A stretch of 64,000 nucleotides of DNA, taken from Cryptomeria japonica. Its lineage: Eukaryota > Streptophyta > Pinopsida > Cupressales > Cupressaceae. Position 1 is the stretch's first letter, and each line of letters starts with the position of its first letter. The stretch covers positions 779,998,119-780,062,118 of the forward strand of contig NC_081414.1 in the NCBI RefSeq assembly GCF_030272615.1. The letters run 5' to 3'. A program made the translations under genes and the position numbers. The notes beneath the pieces are model-generated. The model had not been told where the DNA came from. It made no database searches and saw only the letters and a program-made list of their open reading frames with translations. Shown one piece after another: positions 48,401 through 58,705 of this stretch.

Positions 48401-49507
48401 TGTTCATTGTATGGTCTCAAATAGGCCCCTCGGGCTTGGTATGAGAAGATGGACTCTTTCTTGCTCTCCATTGGGTTCTCCCATAGTCATTTTGATCACA
48501 CCATCTACATTCAGCTTCTTGAGGGTGAAATTTTGGTTCTTGTGCTATATGTTGATGATCTTCTCATCACGGGTAGCTCATCCTCTATGATTCAGCATAT
48601 TCAGTGTGCCTTGATGGATCAGTTTGAGATGACAGATCTCAGTCTCTTGCACTATTTCCTTGGTCTTCAGGTGATTCAATCTTCTGATGGGACCTCTCTC
48701 TATCAGTAGAAGTACGCTCTTGACATGCTTCAGTTCTTTGGCATGCTTGATTGCAAGCCTACTCCCACACCATTTTAGTTAGGGGTTGTTTTGACCACAA
48801 CTTGTCCCACTCCTTTAGTCGATTCTACACTTTACAGGTAGTTGGTTGGCAGTTTGTTGTACCTGACTCACACCCGTCCTGATATTTCCTTTGTGGTTGG
48901 TCTTGTCTCTTGCTTCTCCCATGATCCTCATGAGAGTCATTGGCAAGCTGCCAAACATATTTTGAGGTACATTCAGGGCACTAGTTCTCATGGCATTCAT
49001 TATACATCAAGGGAACCACACATTGTTGGCTACACTGACTCAGATTGCGCTGGTGATGTCACTAATTGGAAGTCTACTTTTGGCTTTGTTTTCTGTCTTG
49101 GCTCTAGTCCTATCACATGGTCTTGCAAGAAGTAGACTGCTCATGCATTATCATCTACAGAGGCTGAGTACCGCTCTACCGTGCTCGCTAGTTAGGAGAT
49201 CCTATGGCTTTAATAGTTGATGACTGATTTTGGTTTTCCTCCTGATAGTCCCACCATTCTTTGGTGTGACAATCAGAGTGCTATTCATATATCTTGCAAC
49301 CCGGTAGAGCATCAGCGGACGAAGCACATTGAGCTTCACATGCATTTCATCCGTTAGTTGATTTAGGATGGTGTTCTCATTCTGGAGTACATTCCCACTT
49401 CTGAGCAGGTTGCAGACATCTTCACGAAACCTTTTACATCGCCGCACTATCTTCAGCTGCACTCTATGCTTGGGGTGAAGGAAGTTTTCCTTGGGGGGTC
49501 TTTATGA
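45458..49507 (+). pseudogene. Copia gag-pol polyprotein of element D, stops only
   Basis: One frame of 1,349 codons runs from ATG 45458 to TGA 49505. Gag (SHNYHTWKPYITRLL; about residues 1-215) is followed by a zinc knuckle CCFCGKDGHPVSRC (269-282). The protease reads D-S-S instead of D-S-G (about 328). GAG-pre-integrase (WHERLGHVNYRYL, about 460) comes next, then integrase with the Asp/Asp/Glu regions (IHSDLMSFP, RIDNGGEYVN, GVAERKNKTLWEM), a Pro-rich linker (about 47790-47850), RT (FQMDMKSAFL; YVDDLL at about 48550) and RNase H (ending ADIFTKPF). In-frame stops: TGA 45539, 47459, 47585; TAA 49211; TAG 46103, 46109, 46121, 46361, 46478, 46511, 47186, 48110, 48188, 48332, 48422, 48707, 48777, 48839, 49133, 49193, 49214, 49355, 49364. 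All catalytic segments survive. Confidence 0.9.
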
Positions 49508-49705
49508 GGCCTTCCTTCCTTCTTCTACTTTCAACATGTTCTTTTATCTCTTTTTGGAGAGGAGTTTTTTCCCACTGGGTTTTCTCCTTTGTCTCCATTT
49601 CATAGAGATTTCATTGTATTTGGGTACCTGATCAGGCCTTGTTGTCGGGACCCATCTTTCATGCTTTCAGTAGTTGTTCTAGGTTTTAGCTTCTCCCTAA
49701 GTCTA

Positions 49706-49718
49706 GCTTAAGGGGGTG
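49706..49718 (+). other. Polypurine tract of element D
   Basis: GCTTAAGGGGGTG ends exactly at the 3' LTR. The same 'CTTAAGGGGG' context is used by the Copia fragment at 58275. Confidence 0.8.
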
Positions 49719-50087
49719 TGTTAGAGTAATTGGGTCTTTACTTGATTAATTAAACATTATTTGTTTAATTCTTTAAGTTTCCAATTATCTTTTTACACTT
49801 TAGCTAACATTAGGTGCATATAATTAATTATTTTAATTATTATGTGCAAACCTAGGGTTTTCCCTTTTTAGGGTTTCTTGACCTATTAGAGGTTATTTTT
49901 CTTTTCATTGTATCATTTTTTCAATATACATTTTTCTGGTGAATTGGAGCTCTCTTTTTTGGAGAATATTTTTCCTGTGTTTTTTCTTGTTCTTCAAATT
50001 TTGCTTCATTGCTTCTCCTTGTAATAGGTTATTCGGCTTGCAGAAGATCTTCAGGCTACTATGGGGTTGTATTTCTCAACTCCTATA
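49719..50087 (+). repeat. 3' LTR of element D
   Basis: 369 bp, TGTTAGAGTAATTGGG to CAACTCCTATA, followed by the CCTTA duplication at 50088-50092. Confidence 0.95.
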
Positions 50088-50092
50088 CCTTA
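50088..50092. repeat. Target-site duplication of element D (right)
   Basis: CCTTA, identical to 43830-43834. Confidence 0.9.
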
Positions 50093-51726
50093 GACATAGA
50101 TGCCTCTAGCCCTGTGGTAGTGGAGGACTCCAAATGGCACCACATTTTTTCTCGCCTCTTTGTGATTTCATCGTTAATGTATTGGAGAGCAATGAAGTTC
50201 TTCTCAATCATCTCCATGTTTTGTGCAAACATATTTTCTATTTTCCTTTTTATGAAGTCTTGATTATCATGTAGTGCCTCAACGACTTCTAGCAAATCCT
50301 TCGTGTGATTACCTTGGTTTATTTTCTCATTGATCTCCTTCACTATCCTCTCCATACCTTCCAAATTTTCACCCATTACAACAAATTTATATATTTCCAT
50401 CGAAGCACCTTGGTCATTATCATCCATATTGCAACTCGATGATCTAGCATCCGCTTTAGCAAGGACTTTGATTTTATTGATTTTCTTCTTTGCCACCTCA
50501 AATTGTCCCAAAATCCAATAAATGGCAAGTAAATTCTTATTGAACCCCTCAGAGTTATTCACTTTTCTTGCAAGGAGGGGTAATTCCTCCTTAATCAAAG
50601 GATTCATATGAGAAGAATGAGAGGAGCTGGTGGGAAAAGGGGAGGGATGGGTAGCAATGATCCTCACAAAGTTTTCAAGGGTCCATTTAGACCTAGTAGA
50701 CCAAAAAGAAGTCATTGGCTTCAAATCTTGTCCAAGAATTATAGACTTTTTAATAGAGAATTCACCAATAGGGGGTTAGTGTTTTTATTTCTTTATCTAG
50801 TATTCCTATAAGGGTTAACCTAGGTGGGATTCTTCTAGGGCTTCAGAGTTGTTGTAGAATCAATCGGGTTGACTGATAACTCAAAGCACAAGCCTAAGCT
50901 AGAAGGATTAAAGGCATGGCTACTAGTTGGGGTTAAACCAAGGTGAAAATTATAAAGGCATAGAATGAGACCTTGTTGCAAGGGGAGGGTACCTTTAGAT
51001 TTTTCCACCACAGTATATTAAGAAATGGATGAGAACATCTAGAATGGAAAGTTCATCTTGATGCCATATCTTAAATTATTAATTATGCCAAAATACCTGG
51101 GAGTGGAAGCGCTTAAATGACCCATCCAGGGTGAAAAATTGCATCAAGAGAAATGCCACCTCTTTTTAGATTCTTGACAGGTCATCCATTTAGAACTCAC
51201 TTTCGAGGTAGGTGACATTCTCGCTCAGGCATCAAAATCTTTAGAAGGCCTCCTTATGGTTGTCCTCTAGATTTTTTGGGAAGGATTCCCCTTCCACAAC
51301 CAATCTAGTGCCAACCACAATAGTATTCATTGATGCTATGAAATTTGCGTTCCCAACCTAGACTTCTCCATCCTCCAAAGATTGGGAACAATGCTCCAAT
51401 AATGAGGGATAAAAGACCTTCGTGCCTTCCACATAGTTAGCGGGATTACCCTCAGCTACTTTCTCCTAGTTCTCCTAGAAAGCCTCATTCTCTTTGAGTT
51501 TATCAGAACTATCAAGATTTTTTTTTATTAAATCACCTCCCTTAGTTACTATAGAAAAACTAGAGCTAAGGACTAACGCTGGATTACACAAACTAGGATT
51601 AGAAAAAGAACAATTAAAGGTGGTATTAGAAATTTTGCTTTTCCTTCCGTTAAAATTGAAAGTCCACTTTATAAAATGATCAATGTGCATCGTGGATACG
51701 ATACAAATGGAAAAAGAAATTTTCAA
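50093..51726 (-). pseudogene. Decayed gene of unknown function, duplication copy 1
   Basis: Minus-strand coding starts near 51726 (MKISFSICIVSTMHIDHFIK). It stays in one frame to about 51083 with stops mostly at possible Gln codons (GNPANYVEGTKVFYPSLLEH; ASMNTIVVGTRLVVEGESFP; MQFFTLDGSFKRFHSQVFWH), shifts frame around 50780-51080, and then gives an open stretch of 213 codons at 50724-50083. That stretch has a charged, heptad-like C-terminal half (MERIVKEINEKINQGNH; NMEMIEKNFIALQYINDEIT). The last codons (KETLDSLIISS, stop) lie beyond element D at about 43834-43790. The copy at 55978-58866 encodes the same protein. Family unknown; a coiled-coil C-terminus is likely. Confidence 0.5.
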
Positions 51727-53150
51727 ATCTTTAGGACATTGATTATTATATTCTCATTAATCAGGGTACAAATATCTATGGCAATTCATGTTGATCCATC
51801 ATAATTTTAATCCCTTTGGAGAAAAGACCGAGGTTGGCTAACCTATCTTTCTTTGAACAACTTCAAAAGGACTATTTAGAAATATTTAACAGGCATGGTA
51901 TGAAACTATCATATGGTTGTGACACTTTTCTTGAGTTTTATCATCGCATCATATAAATCAGGAATATTTTCACCACAAAGAATTTGAATCATGATAGAAA
52001 TTTTAGTATTCAGTTCCTTAAGAAAAATATAGAAATATAAATTTTGGGGGTGGTAAATTTTTTTACAAGAACCTCTTCTAAGTATTATTAAATCACAAAA
52101 TAAAATCATATATGTATTTAATGTTAGATGTTTTATTTTTTAAGAAATTGTTTAGATAGAATATTTATCGATAGTACATTTGAATCAATTGAAAAACAAT
52201 ATCCCCAATTTGATCATATTTTGTAATAGAGTTATGTTTTAATATTATATACCATTCACGTGCCTTATGTTTGGGAGGGAAAGTAAGTAACAAAAGAGGC
52301 ACATTTTGATTTGTTATATGATAAATATTGTATGGATTTTAATTATCACTAATATGATCTAATAGAGAGATGCCTGCATACCTATAAAAATGAGGAAATA
52401 ATTTTAATACTACTTCTAGAACTTGAATTCTCGTGTTTCAATGGAATGCTAGTATACCATGGTGAGAATGGTAAATTTAATTCTAGAATATTTAGATGCA
52501 CATAAATATTAGTCACCATAATGGTCTACAAGATTAAGGATTTGAGATAAGATCATCAATGGGGTTACAAATAGAAGAGGAATGCGTCTATGGGCTAGTA
52601 TATTTTATATTATCAACTAAATACAAATAATATAGAACAAAGATCAAACAAGAGATAAATACAAGTCAATGTTTGCATCCCATTAGACATATCAAGAATT
52701 GCTGATTTTTAATTTTGTACTTTCATACACACTATATAATCATGAGACATCGCATGAGTATGTGACTTCACTACTTATGTAGCACCTAGAATTTTAAGAA
52801 TCGACTTGTCGTATATTTTTGAATAAATTTATTAATAAATAAAGAAAAAAAGGGAAGAATTTTCCTAAAAATATAACTAAACTCTAAGATGATTTTTGAA
52901 GACAGTTATTGAGAGTAAAATATATGTATATATTATTTATAATAATTGGATACTCCATTGAAAAATCACACTACATGAAACTAGATATTAATACAGAAAA
53001 TATAAAAGAAAAACAATGCACATCCAATTTATTCAATAAAATAGAATTACACTCATAAATTACAATGATAAAACCACATGGGCTTACCTAACTACAAAGA
53101 AAATTTCATAAATTACAATATCTACCTCACTACAAAGAAACTCAACTTCT
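51727..53150. other. Non-coding part of duplication copy 1
   Basis: A+T-rich. It matches 58867-60310 almost base for base over long stretches (for example 52020-52330 against 59160-59470). No gene seen. Confidence 0.5.
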
Positions 53151-55072
53151 CATTCAACGAAGCACTAGGGGGAACCTAATTAGTCTTCACCACTGAAAGT
53201 AAGTTGAGTCTTTTCTAAGTTGAGTATTTTTTGAAGGGAAATGAATCACGATAAACACGAATACAGAATCTTTTCTATATTTTGATGAAAACGACTTCCA
53301 TTAACAACTGGAATTTGGACCCACACGTTTAATGGTCAATTTGATAAAATAAAAAAAAATATAGTAACAAAGCTGTGTGAATAGATCTAAATTTTTAATT
53401 AGATGAAAATTTTATTTTCAGAATTTATAAAAATAAATAAATAAGAGAAATAATTTTTTATAGTAAGCAAGTAAAAAATAATTAGAATTGAAAATAATGT
53501 ATTATATTATTTTTTTTAAAACTTGTTAGAATAAAGTATATTATGTGTGGAGCTTTTAATTTAAAATTTTCATTTTTTTAATACTAATGTACTTTCGAGT
53601 GTGTGTTTAATTTGAAATTCATTTCTTCCTAGAATTTGAAAGCTTATTTCATGAAAGAGCAAATGGTTTCTCTGGTAGAAAATCTCACTAGCTATAAGAA
53701 AGTTCTAAGTTTTGATGTCAACCAATTCAATATTCAAATTAATGTGCTTGTAATTTAGAGTAGAAACAAATACAATCTTTATTAAAAAATAGTAAAAATA
53801 TTTAAAAGGACTAGATTAACCTATGAATGAACATCAATTTATTTAACTTTTAGATTAAAAAATGGGCTTCATTAATTACTTCTTGGTATGGATTGAGTGT
53901 AAAATTGTTATTGACCATTTGGTGTTGAGATCATAATTAATAATAGCAATTATGTAATCTCACTAATATCCATGAGCATTGTTAAAGGTAAAAACAAACT
54001 TTGTACAACTTCAAGAAAATATTAAAGACGAAAACAAATTTAATATGACATCAAATTATTTGGAAGTGTTTCCATTCAATGCCTGTTAGTGCTATGAAAC
54101 TTTTTTCCCATTAAAATATATTTAAATAAATAAATTTTGTGAAGGCAATGATATGTAATAATCCAATAGAAGATAAGAAGATGCAAAAGAAAAAGAAAAA
54201 AGAATTAGTTATAAGATTTAATAGAGGTTATAAAATCTTATTATATTAGAGTGAATTTTTATCATAAAATTATAAAAAAAATATTAAAATATTTTTTTAT
54301 GAATTGTTGTGATAGTTGGAACCTCCCAAGTTAGTCTATTGATGAAATACATAAACTAAAATTAAAAAGATATAAGAATTTTTCTTGGATCACTCAAGGA
54401 AGGATAATTGGTTTGGCAAGTTGTGAACATTGGACAAGGGACACATAAAGTTTGAGGTACCAAGTATAGTTGGAATTATCCTACATAGAGTTATTACTTA
54501 TGGGAACATATATTTTGTTTTGTTCTAAATGTGAACTACTCCCGAAATGATCATAGGCTAAGAAGCTAAACCATTAATTTCATCCTAAAGTGAGATATTA
54601 TTTCTAGATTTTTAAAACAAATATGTTTCCCTAAGATAATATTTGTGTTAAATAAATAGTATTTTAATGTTATAGTTTAGCTATTTTTTATTTTTAAGAG
54701 AATTTAACTAACTATTTTAAATTGACTAAACCAGGAGAAGCTCGAACCTTTACATGATTGCAAAACTAGCGAGCAACAAAAACCAAGGGCTCATGAGGGG
54801 TGAGGGACCAAGACCCAAATTCCTACAGCCAAAGAGGAAAACAAACCAATAGTCATTCAACAAAACTAACAAAAACCAAAAGGAAAACTAGCAGAACCAA
54901 CATACTGAAAAAACAGAATAAGACACATCCCCATGAAAGGCACGAATCGATGGCCAACCTAGTGGGGGAAAACACCAACTTACTATCCTAGCAGATTTCT
55001 TTTCCTTTTTTTGAGAAAGATCTTTTTATATTAAAACCTTTCTAAGAGGAGATGATCAAGGAATCCAAGGTT

Positions 55073-55077
55073 GCCTT
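55073..55077. repeat. Target-site duplication of the solo LTR (left)
   Basis: GCCTT; repeated at 55973-55977. Confidence 0.8.
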
Positions 55078-55972
55078 TGTTGGTAAAAATGGTGTCTCAA
55101 CCTTGCATTTATGTGACGTTACTATTTATAGTAAGTTTTCATTTGAGCACAAAATGGTGCGAAACTCTCCTTGAAGCTTCTGGTTGGCTAGATAAGCATT
55201 CTGGTAAAGTTGCATCGCAAGGTCACAGCTAGTTTTGAAGATATTAAAGTTTTCGTCTTGGAGGGGTGCAATAAAATGTTTAAACTTAATTTTGGGGAGT
55301 TTAGAGGCTCCGAAACGCCCTGAAAAGTGGCCGTAACTGGCGAAGTGGGTTACAGGGTAATAGATCACTTCGCAATCTTTCTGGCGCTTCAAATGGTTTG
55401 TCAATCGGACACCCGGTTCTCAAGTTATGGCCTCCGGAAGTTTGTACTCTTGAAATAGGAAAAATAATCTGTATCGGATACATAAATGAGCTGTAAAAGG
55501 GAGCGACACGTGTTGATGTGTGCTTTAACATGTCATAGGGCATCTAGAAGGGAGATAAGGTCGGCTACACCTTATTGGGTGGTTTTAGCCCATGGTTTTG
55601 TAATACCGTTTGACGGTTTCTTCTTTTATATCTCCTATTTACGAGGTGTGTGAGATAGAGGTTGTGTGTAAGAGTCTTATGGCTATTGAGTTGCCTCTGA
55701 ATCTCTGATTAGTGGTACTCCTGCGAAGAGCTTGCTCTGCAAGTATGTTGTAATCTGTTTTTGATTGCTGAATAAAATATTGAGCTGCTTTTGGAGGGTG
55801 GGGTTTTTTCTCCCGAAAGGGTTTTCCCCACGTAAATCATTGTGTTGTGGTATGAATGCTATTATATCTATTTCTATTTTCTGTAACTGTTGTAATGATC
55901 TGAAAAAGTTTTGCATTACCCTCCTCTCAAGGTTAGTGTAGGAAGTTGTTTCCGCTACTTAACTTCCTTACA
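55078..55972 (+). repeat. Solo LTR, 895 bp
   Basis: TGTTGGTAAAAATGG to AACTTCCTTACA, bounded by GCCTT duplications and absent from the matching place in copy 1. A TATA-like TTTTATATCTCC (about 55624) followed by AATAAA (about 55769) and 'GGGTTTTCCCCACGTAAA' suggests plus orientation. Its family is not represented elsewhere in the window. Solo LTRs arise by recombination between the two LTRs of an element. Confidence 0.85.
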
Positions 55973-57410
55973 GCCTTCACCTTAGACATAGATGCCTCTA
56001 GCCCAGTGGTAGTGGAGGACTCCAAATGGCACCACTTTTTTGCTCGCCTCTTTGTGATTTCATCTTTAATGTATTGGAGAGAAATGAAGTTCTTCTCAAT
56101 CATCTCCATGTTTTGAGCAAACATATTTCTATTTTCTTTTTCATGAAGTCTTGATTATCATGTAGTGCCTCAACCACTTCCACCAAATCCTTCATGTGAT
56201 TACCTTGGTTCATTTTCTCACTAAACTCCTTCACTATCCTCTCCAAACCTTCAAAATTTTCAACTATTACAACAAATTTATATATTTCCATTCAAGAACC
56301 TTGGTCATTATCATCCATATTACAACTCGATGATCTAGCATCCGCTTTAGCAAGGGCTTCAATTTTATTGATTTTCTTCTTTGCCACCTCAAATTTACCC
56401 AAAATCCAATAACTAGCAAGTTAATTCTTGCAAGGAGAGGAAATTCCTCCTTAATCAAAGAATTCATATGAGAATAATGAGGGGAGCTAGGGGAAAAGGG
56501 GAGGAGGGGTAGCAGTATTCATCACAAAGTTTTCAAGGGTCCATTTAGACATAGTAGACCAAAAAGAAGTCATTGGATTTGAATCTTGTCCATGAATTAT
56601 AGAATTAATAGAGCATTCAACAATAGGGGATCAGGGTTTTTATTTCTTTATATAGTATTCCTAGAAGGGTTAACTTGAGTGAGACTATTCTAAGGCTTCA
56701 GAGTTGTTGTAGAATCAATCAGGTTCACTGATAACTCAAAACACAATCCTAAGCCAGAAAGATTAATGGCAAGGCCACTAGTTGGGGTTAAACCTAGGTG
56801 ACAATTATAAAGGCATAGAATGGGACCTTGTTGCAAGGGGAGGGTACCTTTAGATTTGTCCACCATAGTATATTAAGAAATGGATGAGAACATCTAGAAT
56901 GGAAAGTTCATCTTGATGCCATATCTTAAATTATTAATAATGGGAAATAACTAGAAGTGGAAGCACTTAAATGACCCATCCAAGGTGAAAACTTTCATCA
57001 AGAGAAATGCCACCTCTTTTAAGATTCTCAATAGGTCATCCATTTATAACCCAATTTCGAGGTAGGTGACATTCTCACTCAGGAATCAAAATCTTTAGAA
57101 GGCCTCCTTATGGTTGCCCTCTAGATTTTTTGGGAAGGATGCCCCTTCCACAACCAATCTAGTGCCAACCACAATAGTATCCATTGATACTATGAACTTC
57201 ATGTTCCCCACCTCGACTTCTCCATCCTCCCAAGACTAGGAAAATTGCTCCAATAATGAGGGATAAAAGACCTTCGTGCCTTCCACATAGTTATCTCAAT
57301 TACCCTCAACTAATTTCTCCTAGAGAGCCTCATTCTTTTTTATTTTATAACAACTATCAATAATTTTTTCAATTAAATCGCCTCCCATAGTTACTATCGA
57401 AAAACTAGAG

Positions 57411-57415
57411 CTAAG
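57411..57415. repeat. Target-site duplication of the deleted Copia (left)
   Basis: CTAAG, repeated at 58706-58710. Copy 1 has a single CTAAG at the matching place (about 51568). Confidence 0.9.
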
Positions 57416-57815
57416 TGTTGGCGTAAATAATTATTCATCTTGGATATTATTACAGCTTACTTAAGCTTACTTAGGAAATGTATTTCATAGTAGTTGGGGT
57501 ATGAGACACTTGTGTGTTTGTGTCACATTGGGATAGTGTGTGTAGGAGATTTTCCACCTTTTATGATGTTGATCTTATCTTGTTGTTACATTCCACCTCA
57601 TGTGGAATATTATATTGTTTCTCCTACCTACCCTTGTTTCTTATTGAGCCACATGTCATGTTTGTGTGGTCACATATCCACATAGCCTTGCCTATATAAG
57701 TAGGCTCATATTCATTGTATGTAACACTTCATGATCCAATTGATCAGTATTTTCATCTTGATAGAATACAGTTTATTCCTATCATCTATTTTGTTCTCTC
57801 TCATTTGTGCTTTCC
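57416..57815 (+). repeat. 5' LTR of the deleted Copia (3' end lost)
   Basis: TGTTGGCGTAAATAATTATTC onward; matches 58276-58675 and then stops at TGTGCTTTCC. Confidence 0.85.
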
Positions 57816-58275
57816 ATTTTTACTTTTTTTTCTTTATTTTTTAATAATGTTTTTTTATGGGCTTTAATAATGTCATCGACTTGGTACCTAGTTTTGTCAC
57901 ACTTTTACATTATTGGTGCAAAATTGCCTCTCTTTTTTTCTTATGGGGAGGTATTTTGGTCATCATCATTGGACCATCTTTGTAGGAGATTGAACATTGA
58001 AGGGGGGCTTCATGGTCTCTTCTTCTCTCTTATGGGGAGGACATATTTCTTTTGTTCTTCTCATTCATCATTGAGAGAATTGTGTGCTTTCATCATCTCT
58101 CTTTTGGGGGAGGGTTTTTTCCCTTTGGGTTTTTCTCTTTTTCTCTGTTTATGGGAGATTGCATTTGCATTTGTACACAGGTACCTAACATGGCCTTGTA
58201 GATGGGACCCATCTTGCATTGCTTAGTTGCATTGTAGACTTAAGTGCATTCCCCTAAGTTGCACTTAAGGGGGGG

Positions 58276-58705
58276 TGATGGTGTAAATAATTATTCATCT
58301 TGGATATTATTACACCTTACTTAAGCTTACATAGGAAATGCATTTCATAGTAGTTTGGGTATGAGACACTTGGGTGTTTCTGCCACATTGGGATAGTGTG
58401 TGTAGGAGAATTTCCACCTTTTATGGTGTTGATCTTATCTTGTTGTTACATTCCACCTCATGTGGAATATTATATTGTTTCTCCTACCTACCCTTGTTTC
58501 TTATTGAGCCACATGTCATGTTTGTGTGGTCACATATCCATATAGCCTTGCCTATATAAGAAGGCTCATATTGATTGTATGTAATGCTTCATGATCCTGT
58601 TGATTAGTATTTTCATCTTGATAGAATACAGTTTATTCCTATCATCTATTTTGTTCTCTCTCATTTGTGCTTTCCTTTGCCTCTTGATCTTGGCAAAATC
58701 TCACA
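58276..58705 (+). repeat. 3' LTR of the deleted Copia
   Basis: TGATGGTGTAAATAATT to AAAATCTCACA, 430 bp, directly after the polypurine tract and followed by CTAAG. Confidence 0.85.

Larger units (their letters stand above)
43835..50087 (+). mobile_element. Complete Copia LTR retrotransposon D
   Basis: 6,253 bp with two 369-bp LTRs, a canonical PBS, a long leader with a G+C-rich island, one 1,349-codon gag-pol frame and a PPT, flanked by CCTTA. The LTRs differ at about eight or nine positions by eye (about 97.5% identity), so insertion is younger than that of F and B and later than the tandem duplication. The gag-pol frame has no frameshift but 23 stops. The LTRs end in TA (CTCCTATA), not the usual CA. 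Confidence 0.95.
42238..53150. repeat. Tandem segmental duplication, copy 1 (split by element D)
   Basis: 42238-43834 plus 50093-53150 (about 4.65 kb without element D) aligns in order and orientation with copy 2 at 53228-60310. Shared landmarks include ACGACTTCCATTAACAA(G/C)TGG, 'GGACCCACACGTTTAATGG', 'GAATCCAAGG', 'GACATAGATGCCTCTAGCC' and 'ACAAAGAAACTCAACTTCT'. The copies diverge by several percent, with indels. Confidence 0.9.
57416..58705 (+). mobile_element. Internally deleted Copia element
   Basis: Two LTRs enclose only the last 460 bp or so of a Copia interior (57816-58275), ending in TTGCACTTAAGGGGGG. The first LTR (57416 to about 57815) lacks its last 30 bp or so, so one deletion removed its end, the PBS and all of gag-pol. 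CTAAG duplications flank the whole. Both LTRs carry CCTATATAAG, a TATA box (57689 and 58551). Confidence 0.9.

Noticed and set aside
45458-49507. TAG read as Gln (stop-codon recoding) in element D
   Set aside because: The kinase gene and B/E elements use ordinary codes, many CAG codons remain, and methylation-driven C-to-T change explains the pattern without a new code; kept only as a point to test.
55126-55543. Minus-strand open frames in the 55.1-55.5 kb segment
   Set aside because: The segment is a solo LTR with clean target duplications; the frames show no domain and run against its apparent transcription direction.
57494-58559. Near-identical short frames at 57514 and 58374
   Set aside because: They fall inside the two LTRs of the deleted Copia, so the repetition reflects the LTR pair and not a gene family.
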